A stretch of 51,231 nt of DNA from Alphaproteobacteria bacterium (GTDB taxonomy: Bacteria; Pseudomonadota; Alphaproteobacteria; Rickettsiales; Midichloriaceae), in assembly GCA_013288625.1 (NCBI GenBank), contig JABDBN010000006.1, forward strand, positions 1-51,231, in the 5' to 3' direction. The notes under the pieces are model-generated. The model was not told the DNA's origin, made no database searches, and worked only from the letters and a program-made list of their open reading frames with translations. Positions 1 through 8,490 of the stretch are shown here, one piece after another. The position numbers were made by a program, and so were the translations under genes. Every line of letters starts with the position of its first letter. Within the stretch, counting starts at the first letter, position 1.

Positions 1-2013
1 GCAAAGCTCTAAGAGGCATTTTTGATCGCTTTGCAAATTGTTGATGGGAATATAGTGCTTTTCATTTACTTGATCTATAAGGACGGCGTGTCGGTGCGAA
101 AATGTCCCGCGTTCAACATCTTGCCCGGTCATGCGCATCTTATAATTTTCGTAGATTAGAGTAGCGAAACCCAAAGCTTCACCAATTCCCCAATCCAGAT
201 CTTTGCCTGTTGTTATCATCTGGAGCTTGGTTTCAAGTTGTCGGGCAATTTTAGGATTTAAATTAAAATCTGGCGGCGTTTTACAAAGCTTGGCTCCAAT
301 CTCTTTGAGGAGCTTTAGCTTTATTCCAGTTTCTACTTCGTCGCGATTAATTTGCGCTTGTTCAAGTGTTGACCAGCTGCCTTCAAGCCAGTCGGCTTTC
401 ATAACTTTGAAACCCTGAGAGATTGCAAATTCAGCATCAAGGAAGTCTTTGAATTTCTGCTTTCGAGCTTGATAGTCTTCAGGGGTAATTAAGCCATCCG
501 CAATTAAGGAATCAGCATAAATGTCGGCAGGATTCTCTTTCTGTTTTATTGCAGTATACATTAGTGGTTGAGTGAAGAAAGGTTCATCGCCTTCGTTATG
601 GCCATATTTCCTGTAGCAAACAATATCCAGTACCACATCTTTTTTGAAGCGCGAGCGGTACTCAGATGCCATTTTTGCCGCATAAACCACTGCTTCAGCA
701 TCATCACCATTGACGTGAAGTATAGGTGCGCTGATGAACTTTGCTATATCTGTGCAGTAAAGTGTAGATCTGGAATCTTCGGGGCTGGTAGTAAATCCGA
801 TTTGGTTGTTAACTACCAGGTGGATGGTGCCACCGGTATGGTAAGCTTTAAGCTGGCTTAACGACAAGGCCTCCATCACTGAACCCTGCCCTGCAAAAGC
901 GGCATCACCATGAACTAGTACACCGAGTACCTGGTTGCGGTCAGCATCTTCACGCATATCCTGTTTGGCACGGACTTTGCCGAGTACGACTGCATTTACG
1001 ACTTCTAAATGCGAAGGGTTTGGGGTTAAGGACAGATGTACATGATGGCCGTTTACATTTATATCTGATGAATTCCCTAGATGATATTTAACATCTCCGG
1101 GAATTTCCATGCCTTCTGGGAAAGGCAGCTCGCCTTTGAATTCAGCAAACATAGCGTGGTAGGGCTTACCCATAACTTTGGTGAGTATATTAAGGCGGCC
1201 CCTATGAGCCATACCGACAACAAATTCTCTAACCCCATATTCTACTGAATTATGAATGATCACTTCAAATGCTGAAATTAAATTCTCACCACCTTCAATA
1301 GAAAAGCGTTTTGTGCCTGGAAATTTTACGTGCAGATAACTCTCAAACTGCTCTGCTTCCATGACATCTTGAAGGGCTTTAAATTTCTCATCCTTTGTAA
1401 TACTTACAGTGCCGGCTGTAGCTTCCAGTTTGCGTTGGAACCATTGGCGTTCTTCGGCGTTTTCAATATGCATAAATTCAGCACCGATGCGCGTGCTATA
1501 GGTACACTTTAAATAATGGATTAAATCCTTGAGGGGTGCATGATCAACTCCAAAAGTGCCACCAAGATAGACATTCTTTTCCAGGTCTTCTTCGGTAAAG
1601 CCATGCGTTTTAAAATCCAGTTCAGGGTTATACGTAGGATTTAAAAGCCCAAGGGGGTCAAGGTTTACGTACATATGTCCATAAGTCCGGTGGGCATTTA
1701 TGAGATTTGCCGCTTTAATTGCATTTTCCAGATCTGTTGCGACATCAACGTTGTTCTGAGTGCTTGCGGCCTTAGTTTTTTGCTGGGCGATTTCAGTCCG
1801 ATCCATAGCCCCTATAATGCGTTTGTCATTAGGTTTCCAGGCTGCGCCGGTAACTGACCCCACAATATCACTGGCTTTATCACCTAAGCTTGCAAAATAT
1901 TTGCGCCATTCCGGGTCAACCGATTCAGGGTTTTCCACATATTGAGCATATAATTCTTCTATAAAAACCGCATTTGATCCGTATAGATAGCTTGTGTTCT
2001 GCAAATTTGACAT
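1..2013 (-). CDS. sucA: 2-oxoglutarate dehydrogenase E1 component, 5' part
   Basis: The gene starts at the ATG at 2013 and runs off the left edge, so 671 of the usual ~930 residues are visible. It is the thiamine-diphosphate-dependent E1 subunit that decarboxylates 2-oxoglutarate in the TCA cycle complex. The N-terminus MSNLQNTSYLYGSN matches the family's E2-binding tail. Conserved blocks are seen: MAHRGRLNIL (from Met268), HGDAAFAGQG (from His368), NNQIGFTT, VNGDDAEAV (the GD...N-type cofactor site) and YRKYGHNEGDEP with FTQPLMY. The frame is open throughout. No strong ribosome binding site is seen before the ATG. The partner sucB is not in the window; in many relatives it follows sucA, which would place it beyond the left edge (inference). 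Confidence 0.96.
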   Translation of the reverse strand, partial: MSNLQNTSYLYGSNAVFIEELYAQYVENPESVDPEWRKYFASLGDKASDIVGSVTGAAWKPNDKRIIGAMDRTEIAQQKTKAASTQNNVDVATDLENAIKAANLINAHRTYGHMYVNLDPLGLLNPTYNPELDFKTHGFTEEDLEKNVYLGGTFGVDHAPLKDLIHYLKCTYSTRIGAEFMHIENAEERQWFQRKLEATAGTVSITKDEKFKALQDVMEAEQFESYLHVKFPGTKRFSIEGGENLISAFEVIIHNSVEYGVREFVVGMAHRGRLNILTKVMGKPYHAMFAEFKGELPFPEGMEIPGDVKYHLGNSSDINVNGHHVHLSLTPNPSHLEVVNAVVLGKVRAKQDMREDADRNQVLGVLVHGDAAFAGQGSVMEALSLSQLKAYHTGGTIHLVVNNQIGFTTSPEDSRSTLYCTDIAKFISAPILHVNGDDAEAVVYAAKMASEYRSRFKKDVVLDIVCYRKYGHNEGDEPFFTQPLMYTAIKQKENPADIYADSLIADGLITPEDYQARKQKFKDFLDAEFAISQGFKVMKADWLEGSWSTLEQAQINRDEVETGIKLKLLKEIGAKLCKTPPDFNLNPKIARQLETKLQMITTGKDLDWGIGEALGFATLIYENYKMRMTGQDVERGTFSHRHAVLIDQVNEKHYIPINNLQSDQKCLLELC

Positions 2014-2234
2014 AATAAAATATTCTGTATTTTCTCGAAGTTATTTAGGGTTTTCTTACTTTTAGCCTAGCCTTAAACTTCCAACAAATCAAGCATTGTG
2101 GCAAAGTCTAGAGTGCTTTTATACTATACAACTTAGAACTTGAAAAGTAATGATTTTGGTTTTGAATTGAAGTTCTTTGCTTATTCTATTTGTACAAAGA
2201 ATATTAGATGAAGCTTGAACTAATTATGCAGAAA

Positions 2235-3281
2235 CTACCGGAGCTTCTTGCTCATCAGTGAGATGATATACTTTATCTCTGGGTTATTATCAATTCTCTT
2301 CTCATAGAGTTTTTCGTTGATATAGATATCAAAATTCTCATTTGATATAGCCTTGTTAGTCAACCCCGAAAGAATGATATTTAGCAGGTTTACCACAGCA
2401 ATAGCTAGGGCGTGAGGCATACCTGTGGTTGTTAGCAGTTCAGTAGTCCCACTTACATCATTGTTTAACAGTATATCTCTTATGCTTAAAAAAGGTAGAT
2501 CGCTGTGCTTGCTTAAGCTGTAGATAAAAGAATATAAATCGGCCTTACAAAGCATTTGTAATATCACACTGTGGCTAAGCTGGTTTTTGGTGAATAAGAT
2601 ATCAACATTTTGTCTTAGATTATACTCTTCTTCTGCTTTGCCTATATTTTCAGAGGTTAATCTGGTAATATCCAGTGTGGAAAATTGTGTATGAAATTCC
2701 GAATTGAGTTTGTAAAAATTAATAAGCTTCATTTTAGCTTCTTCATTGACTACCTCAATTAATCTAGCAAAATTACTCTTGACCTCCGGGAGCAGTTTCC
2801 CAACCCCTGGGTCGCTTGCAAAGCGATTGAGCGCGGTAGCGGCTGACTCAATTCGTATATGGGTATAATGCTTATGGAATAACGATAAAATGGTTGAGAT
2901 ATTAGAGTGTTCGCAAATATAATCTGCGATTTGTGAAGACAAATGTTTCCTTTCAACAATGGCACGCATTTTAATGTCGCTTTTGGTATCGGAGCCAATC
3001 AAATCTATTAACTCCGTATTGTCGAATTTGGGATAGTTGCGAAGGATAATCAGGCTGATTTCGCATAAATCTCTCCCTAGCTTTAGTGCAACATCCTTAG
3101 GCAGGCTAGGGGAGTGGGCTAATAGCTTTGCAAGTTCCAGTCGGATTTCAGAGTTTTCGCTATCTGCATATTCTCGCACGCGCTTCATAATAAAAGTACT
3201 TTCACCAGGGAGAACACCATTCTCTATAAAAAAAGCGAGTTGGTGAAGTTCATGGATTTCAACATCTTGAGCAAGTAGCAT
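2235..3281 (-). CDS. DUF2336 family protein
   Basis: This 348-residue protein lies 221 bases upstream of sucA on the same strand. The N-terminal half reads as a helical DUF2336 domain: the order RLELAKLLAHSPSLPKDVALKLG, then an 'ISLIILRNYP' block, then 'MRAIVERKHLSSQIADYI' follows the HEAT-like pattern of this alphaproteobacterial family. No signal peptide or membrane segment is visible. The C-terminal ~150 residues do not resemble anything I recognise. The family has no firmly established function. The protein is predicted cytoplasmic. Confidence 0.75.
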   Translation of the reverse strand: MLLAQDVEIHELHQLAFFIENGVLPGESTFIMKRVREYADSENSEIRLELAKLLAHSPSLPKDVALKLGRDLCEISLIILRNYPKFDNTELIDLIGSDTKSDIKMRAIVERKHLSSQIADYICEHSNISTILSLFHKHYTHIRIESAATALNRFASDPGVGKLLPEVKSNFARLIEVVNEEAKMKLINFYKLNSEFHTQFSTLDITRLTSENIGKAEEEYNLRQNVDILFTKNQLSHSVILQMLCKADLYSFIYSLSKHSDLPFLSIRDILLNNDVSGTTELLTTTGMPHALAIAVVNLLNIILSGLTNKAISNENFDIYINEKLYEKRIDNNPEIKYIISLMSKKLR

Positions 3282-3485
3282 TATATTAGCTATAAGTTAT
3301 TCTAAGAGATTATAACTATAACGATAGCATTTCAATAGTTGGATCCCAATCAATGAATGCGACGGTAAAATTTAACAAAATTGTCGTTGCTTAATAGTCC
3401 CTTCTATGTATAAAATGAGGTTTCAGAATGGAAGATTATGTCCGAAGTTAGGGCGTAATCATCTCGAATCTCAAAGTATAGATAT

Positions 3486-3560
3486 GCCGGATTAGCTCAG
3501 CGGTAGAGCACCCGCCTTGTAAGCGGTAGGTCGTCAGTTCGATTCCGACATCCGGCACCA
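3486..3560 (+). tRNA. tRNA-Thr (TGT anticodon)
   Basis: The 75-base cloverleaf has acceptor arms GCCGGAT/ATCCGGC, anticodon stem CCGCC/GGCGG-type pairing around loop TTGTAAG (anticodon TGT), and a T-arm with GTTCGATTC. The CCA end is encoded (3558-3560). A palindromic repeat begins at the next base. Confidence 0.96.
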
Positions 3561-3645
3561 CCCTACGCCTTCGGCTTCGGGTGGCAAAGCCACCTGAAGG
3601 CGTTAGGCGTAGGTGTGTCCGACGAAGCCTTGGCGAAGGCGGACT
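3561..3645 (+). repeat. Palindromic element fused to the tRNA-Thr 3' end
   Basis: The element starts directly after the tRNA CCA. The outer arms CCTACGCC (3562-3569) and GGCGTAGG (3606-3613) are inverted, with an inner GGTGGC/GCCACC hairpin. A second hairpin, GCCTT-GGCG-AAGGC within GTCCG...GGAC, closes the element and is followed by a short T run. Nearly the same sequence follows tRNA-Leu (13705-13784, minus strand). Confidence 0.85.
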
Positions 3646-3674
3646 TTAGTCTGTATACTCCATAGAAAATTCAC

Positions 3675-3719
3675 CCTTCGGCTTCGGGTGGCAAAGCCAC
3701 CTGAAGGCGTTAGGCGTAG
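3675..3719 (+). repeat. Second copy of the 45-bp inner palindrome
   Basis: An exact 45-base direct repeat of 3568-3612 containing the GGTGGC-AAA-GCCACC hairpin. It lies 107 bases after the first copy, in the gap between tRNA-Thr and virB6. Confidence 0.9.
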
Positions 3720-3790
3720 TGTGGGCTGCTGCGCCCCAAGCGGGGCTCGCAGTTGTATGTGTTCACAATAACGGTGACGGTACCATGGCG
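3720..3790. repeat. Fragment of a GTCACTGCGAGC-type dispersed repeat
   Basis: The stretch has GGGCTGCTGCGCCCCAAGC, GGGGCTCGCAGT and, on the opposite strand, a GGTACCGTCAC block. These are parts of the family seen more completely at 13510-13618, 14011-14113 and 43492-43610. From here to 3907 no gene or further structure was recognised. Confidence 0.6.
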
Positions 3791-3907
3791 CTCTTTATTA
3801 TCCCAATTTACTCAGAAAAGCGCTGAATCGTTGTCATTGCAAAGACAGAGAATTTGAATCCCAATTATTTTATGATATCCTACGGTATCAAGAATTTATT
3901 GCGCTAA

Positions 3908-6094
3908 CTAAAATAGTTTCCTCTTTGTCCATGAAGCTGCAGATTTAACCGCTCCTGCTCCCTTAGATAAGCCTTCTTTTGTTACTTCTGCGCCCTTTTT
4001 AAGAGCATCTCCGGCGCTATAATTAATCAAGTTTTGTTCATCACCGGCATTGCCAAAAGTTTTTTCAATTTTATCAAATCCTTTTTCCACATCTGCTGCG
4101 CTTGTAGGGATATGACTTGCCACTTTAGTTATAGCGCCACCTATAGCGGACTCCTTGAAATTATCTGCAAACTTAGTAAGTGCTGCACGTCCTTTATCAC
4201 CAATAATTTTCCCGCCTAATTTCTTGGCTTCCTCTCCAGCCAAATACAGTGGAGCTGACATAGCGCCACGAGCATAAGCACTCGCCCTGCTTACTTCACG
4301 GCCAATTCTGCCCCATCCTTCCCTGTAAGCTGAGCTAGCAGGTTGCAGAGCACTGCCGGAAATTCCATCTACCATTTGCGGTATGAAGCCCATAAATCCA
4401 TTGAAAACTATGGCGCTAATCAAAAATGTAAAGTAGGCCGGGTAATTCAAAGCTGCTCTCATTTGAGTGGTATCAGCAGGTTTATATCCATCTATCTCAA
4501 AAGGAATGTAAGAAGGATTGAATAGAGGAAGCCAGCATATTTTATAACTCAAAAGAGCTTCCAACTGCCCGATTACTAACAATACCATTAGGCCGATTAC
4601 TCCTGAAATAAGAATAATAAGCAGAGCGTTTGCAATAAGCATATCCAGCCATTGTTTGAATAATTGAAAAGTTAGTTGGAATAGTATCATCGCAATGAAA
4701 ATGGGTGCTAATGCTATCAATATCGCTATAAAAATCAGCGACATAAGATACATTACAAGCGCTTTTAAAGCTGCAATCACCACAAAGCTGATTGCGATGT
4801 ACATAAGAGGGATAAAGACAAAATCCGCTTGTCCCTCAAATATTGTGGATGCTGTTGCTAAGATTTTAGCATGCAAAGCAGGCTTTTCAATCATCCTTAA
4901 GAAAACATCAAATACTGAAAGCGCATTTGCGTCTGGAGGCATAGGGAAGCGTGGAGCAGAAGGATCGGCATTGAAATACAAAGTTGTTTCGATGATTATC
5001 TTGGCAATGCTATTAGCTCCTTCAGTAAAGAATATGAAAAAGTTATTATAGAAAAATTCAAAGCTGTTAGGCGCTATTAAAGTTGCCACAATTCCAACCT
5101 TTACTAGCCGTGTAACCAACTCACCTACATTATATTTTATCAGCCCAAGCATGAAAAACAGGCCGTTGATAGCTATGTAAAGAACTAACAGAGCTCTTAT
5201 AATGCTGATAAACGGTGATTCGACTGTAACTTTCTGCATCAGCGAGGCTGACACATTTAATAAATTCTGGAACATCCCCTCCACACTTCGTTGTATCCAG
5301 CCTTTGTCGGAAACAACGCCCGAAGTGATTTTAATATTATACCCACCGCTATCGTCCCCATAAAAATTATCCAGTATTCTAAAGTAAAGTTTGCCGGCGT
5401 GGATAACAGGGGTTCCATCAGGTGCGGTATCAGTTATACAATTGCCGCTTTGGTCGCATTGTTGGGTTTGAGTGATTTGCACATAGGTAAGGCCATCCGG
5501 ATCAGTTTGAATAGGTGCTGAACCTACATGGAAGGTGCGGAACTTGTCACTAGGATAGTTTCCATCAACATAAGTTGCTTGATTGGGGTCTTCGCCAAAG
5601 GAAATGAGTCCGTATAGCCCTTGGCCTTGGGTGACCATACAAGGGACTTTTGTGGGATCTGGATCAACTTTTTGGCATCCTGCAATATTGGGCCCATAAG
5701 TTGACGTAAACTCAGTATCAAACGTTGGACAGCTAATATAGCCGCAGCTGTGATTAGTTATATTGTCGGGTGTATTGCTTAAGCCCCAAGGGCTCCAGGC
5801 TCCATCGATATATAATCTCAAAGTGCCAGGGTTATGCTCGATCGGCACCCCAGGAATCAAAGGTATGCCAAGTGTTTTTAGCCCCGTATCGGTCCAGGGT
5901 ATAACTTGCTTCATTGGGTATTTGGGGTCATTTCTTAAGAATGTGGATAGTTGAGGATGTGGATCAGCGAATACTGACGAGCCTTCTCCGAATTCATTAG
6001 TGCCTATGCATGGCCCGCTTTCTTTACAAGCGCTTACCATTATGCTTAAGAGCACTAATATTATATATTTAAGCCTTTGAAAGCCGGATCTCAT
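3908..6094 (-). CDS. VirB6/TrbL family type IV secretion protein (lipoprotein form)
   Basis: This 728-residue protein begins with a lipoprotein signal: a hydrophobic stretch ending in VSAC, with Cys23 as the predicted lipidated residue. A Cys-containing, largely extracytoplasmic region follows to about residue 290. Several membrane segments lie near 297-319, 328-345, 427-450, 452-475, 486-510 and 565-590. The soluble Gly/Ala/Lys-rich tail runs from about 620 to the end. This is the layout of the extended VirB6 (RvhB6) proteins of Rickettsiales, inner-membrane channel subunits of the vir-type type IV secretion system. Rickettsial virB6 genes usually lie in a cluster after virB4; here no other virB gene is adjacent. 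The gene is divergent from rimP. Confidence 0.85.
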   Translation of the reverse strand: MRSGFQRLKYIILVLLSIMVSACKESGPCIGTNEFGEGSSVFADPHPQLSTFLRNDPKYPMKQVIPWTDTGLKTLGIPLIPGVPIEHNPGTLRLYIDGAWSPWGLSNTPDNITNHSCGYISCPTFDTEFTSTYGPNIAGCQKVDPDPTKVPCMVTQGQGLYGLISFGEDPNQATYVDGNYPSDKFRTFHVGSAPIQTDPDGLTYVQITQTQQCDQSGNCITDTAPDGTPVIHAGKLYFRILDNFYGDDSGGYNIKITSGVVSDKGWIQRSVEGMFQNLLNVSASLMQKVTVESPFISIIRALLVLYIAINGLFFMLGLIKYNVGELVTRLVKVGIVATLIAPNSFEFFYNNFFIFFTEGANSIAKIIIETTLYFNADPSAPRFPMPPDANALSVFDVFLRMIEKPALHAKILATASTIFEGQADFVFIPLMYIAISFVVIAALKALVMYLMSLIFIAILIALAPIFIAMILFQLTFQLFKQWLDMLIANALLIILISGVIGLMVLLVIGQLEALLSYKICWLPLFNPSYIPFEIDGYKPADTTQMRAALNYPAYFTFLISAIVFNGFMGFIPQMVDGISGSALQPASSAYREGWGRIGREVSRASAYARGAMSAPLYLAGEEAKKLGGKIIGDKGRAALTKFADNFKESAIGGAITKVASHIPTSAADVEKGFDKIEKTFGNAGDEQNLINYSAGDALKKGAEVTKEGLSKGAGAVKSAASWTKRKLF

Positions 6095-6273
6095 TGAAAA
6101 ATGATTATTCTCTATATGTTAATACTAACTATAGGAACTACTTATTTGCAATCACCAATTTGACTTCAGGTATAATGCGGCTTGTTGTTAGCGTTTTTTC
6201 ATTGGAAAAAGTAAAGTACTCATGAATTTTCCTCTTCCATAGCTTGAAAAAATAATGTAACATACAAAATATC

Positions 6274-6294
6274 AAGGTGGGCAAGTCCCACCTT
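6274..6294 (+). promoter_or_regulatory. Leader hairpin before rimP-nusA-infB
   Basis: AAGGTGGG (6274-6281) and CCCACCTT (6287-6294) form an 8-bp stem with a 5-base loop and a T-rich 3' flank. It ends 20 bases before the rimP ATG. Position and shape fit the rimP-leader attenuator described for alphaproteobacteria (established family, from memory). The regulatory role here is inferred. Confidence 0.55.
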
Positions 6295-6314
6295 TTGTTA
6301 TGTATAGGAGTTAA

Positions 6315-6839
6315 ATGAATATATTCCAAACGCAGTTGGAAGGGCAGATTGCAAATATTAGTGAGCAACCGCTTCAGAAAATGGGATATGAAATCGTCCG
6401 CATTCGCCTGATGGGAAGCGCTCACCATAAGACTTTGCAACTAATGATTGATCGTACTGATGGTATACCGGTCAACCTGAATGACTGCGAAATGGTGAGT
6501 AGACATCTCTCTGTACTACTTGATGTTGAAGATGTGATTCCTGTCCGCTATAACCTTGAAGTAAGTTCGCCTGGAGTTAACAGGCCTCTTACTCGGCATA
6601 AGGATTTTGTAAACAATGTTGGGCAGCTGATGAAGTTGACTACTAAGCTACCAGTGAACGGCCAGAGAAACTATTTTGGAACGTTGAAGGCGGCGACTGA
6701 GACAGATTTTACGTTTGTGTCAAAAGAGTCGGAGCAGGAATTAAATTTTGCTTTTGCTAATGTTTTCGAAGCGCATCTGCAACCAGTTTTGGAATTTAGC
6801 CAAGCTAAGCCTAACCAGAAGAATAAAAGGAGAAAATGA
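6315..6839 (+). CDS. rimP: Ribosome maturation factor RimP
   Basis: This 174-residue protein has the RimP pattern: an N-terminal alpha/beta domain with GYEIVRIRLMG, LQLMIDR and NDCEMVSRHLSVLLD, the family signature LEVSSPGVNRPLTR near residue 90, and a C-terminal SH3-like domain. RimP acts in late 30S subunit assembly. The start ATG at 6315 is preceded by AGGAG at good spacing. It is the first gene of rimP-nusA-infB and its stop overlaps the nusA start region. The Lys/Arg-rich tail (QKNKRRK) is typical. Confidence 0.95.
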   Translation: MNIFQTQLEGQIANISEQPLQKMGYEIVRIRLMGSAHHKTLQLMIDRTDGIPVNLNDCEMVSRHLSVLLDVEDVIPVRYNLEVSSPGVNRPLTRHKDFVNNVGQLMKLTTKLPVNGQRNYFGTLKAATETDFTFVSKESEQELNFAFANVFEAHLQPVLEFSQAKPNQKNKRRK

Positions 6840-8428
6840 TGGATATTGGATACGGAAATACAGAATTAATCCAGATTGCTGAAGCAGTTGCTCGTGAGAA
6901 GAATATTTCTCGTGAATCTGTAATAATTGCACTTGAGGATGCAATCCGTGTTGCTGCCAGAAGGAAATATGGCCATGAGCATACAATCCGCGCTGAAATA
7001 GACCGCAAAACTGGAGAAATAAGGCTATTCAGAGAGATGCAGGTTATTGACCCTGACGCTCCTGAAGCCAAAGATGATGAAGAAGGAGAAGAGATTATTG
7101 ATGCTGATGAAGAGAATGTACGTTTTCACAAAAAACAAATTAATACTATTCCTTTGGAAGAAGCAAAGTTAAAAAGGTCTGATGCTCAGGTTGGAGATGT
7201 GATTTCTGAACCTTTGCCTCCAATTGATCTTGGTCGGGTTGCGGCGCAATCTGCAAAGCAAGTTATAATGCACAGAGTTCGTGAAATTGAGCGCAATAAG
7301 TTATATGAAGAATTTAAAGATAAAGTCGGTCAGATCACTAGTGGTGTGGTTGAGAAAATTGAATACGGCAACATTATAGTCAAGATAGGTGGTGCTGAAG
7401 GTATTATCAAACGTGATTATCAGATCAAAGGTGAAAAGTTACGCAATGGTGAAAGGCTCCGTGCATATGTTGCTGAAGTTAATAAAGAAGGTAAAGATCC
7501 TCAAATCGTTCTGTCGCGTACTCATAATGAATTTCTTGCAGCCTTGTTTGCCCAGGAAGTTCCAGAGATCTATGATGGTGTTATTGAAATCAGATCTATT
7601 GCCCGCGATCCGGGGTCACGTGCCAAAATTGCAGTATTTTCATCTGATACCTCAGTAGATCCTATCGGCTCTTGTGTTGGTATGAGAGGGGCGCGCGTTC
7701 AAGCGGTTATTAACGAACTTAATGGTGAAAAAATAGATATAATCCAATGGTCATCTGATCCGGCTACTATGGTGGTAAATGCACTGTCCCCTGCTGAAGT
7801 TGGGAAAGTGATCATCGATGAAGATCGTCATCGCATTGAAGTTGTAGTGCCCAATGAGCAGCTGAGCATTGCAATCGGCCGAAGGGGGCAAAATGTCCGT
7901 TTAGCATCACGATTGATCGGCTGGGAAGTCGATGTGCTGACCGAAGATAGTGAGTCTAAACGTCGAACTGATGAATTTAATGCTATCACTCAAAAGTTTA
8001 TTTCATCTCTTGATTTAGAAGAAATTCTAGCGCAACTATTGGCATCCGAAGGGTATACTTCAGTGCAGGATATTGCTGATGCTGAAATCGCTGATATAGC
8101 TGGCATCGAAGGATTAGATGAAGGGATAGCCGAAGAGCTTATCAAACGTGCGAAAGATTATGCTTCTACCCATGAAGATGCAGCTTTTTCACCTCCTGCG
8201 CCTACAGTAATTGATAAAGCTAAACTCGATCCTAATATTCTAGGGTTGCCAGGAATGGACGAAGCATTGGCTAGCAAACTCTATGTCGCTGATATTAGGA
8301 AAGTTCTAGATCTTGCTGACTTATCTCATGATGAATTTGTTGAAAAAATTCCTGACAGTGGGCTTGAGAATAGTTTTGTTGATAGCATAATTATGGCAGC
8401 TAGAGACCTGGCATATTTTAAAAAATAG
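6839..8428 (+). CDS. nusA: Transcription termination/antitermination factor NusA
   Basis: NusA binds RNA polymerase and controls pausing, termination and antitermination. About 529 residues are encoded. The N-terminal polymerase-binding domain contains an acidic insert near residues 75-93. An S1 domain (~162-227), KH1 (~230-300) and KH2 (with [15 protein letters not shown], ~345-360) follow. Two C-terminal helix-hairpin-helix-like repeats come last ([18 protein letters not shown] and [14 protein letters not shown]). Two ATGs lie in tandem at 6836 and 6839. I chose 6839 because AAGGAG (6827-6832) is then six bases away instead of three. It overlaps the rimP stop codon, so translational coupling is likely. 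Confidence 0.96.
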   Translation: MDIGYGNTELIQIAEAVAREKNISRESVIIALEDAIRVAARRKYGHEHTIRAEIDRKTGEIRLFREMQVIDPDAPEAKDDEEGEEIIDADEENVRFHKKQINTIPLEEAKLKRSDAQVGDVISEPLPPIDLGRVAAQSAKQVIMHRVREIERNKLYEEFKDKVGQITSGVVEKIEYGNIIVKIGGAEGIIKRDYQIKGEKLRNGERLRAYVAEVNKEGKDPQIVLSRTHNEFLAALFAQEVPEIYDGVIEIRSIARDPGSRAKIAVFSSDTSVDPIGSCVGMRGARVQAVINELNGEKIDIIQWSSDPATMVVNALSPAEVGKVIIDEDRHRIEVVVPNEQLSIAIGRRGQNVRLASRLIGWEVDVLTEDSESKRRTDEFNAITQKFISSLDLEEILAQLLASEGYTSVQDIADAEIADIAGIEGLDEGIAEELIKRAKDYASTHEDAAFSPPAPTVIDKAKLDPNILGLPGMDEALASKLYVADIRKVLDLADLSHDEFVEKIPDSGLENSFVDSIIMAARDLAYFKK

Positions 8429-8490
8429 ATGGATTGCAATTAGTGGCAAAAAGTAGTTTATTAAGCAATAATGGTTATGAGGTTAATAAC

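Noticed and set aside
3561..3719. Possible CRISPR array
   Set aside because: The repeats are palindromic elements with no regular spacers, and no cas gene is near.
6138..6440. Minus-strand frame across the rimP leader
   Set aside because: It overlaps the conserved rimP start and resembles no protein.
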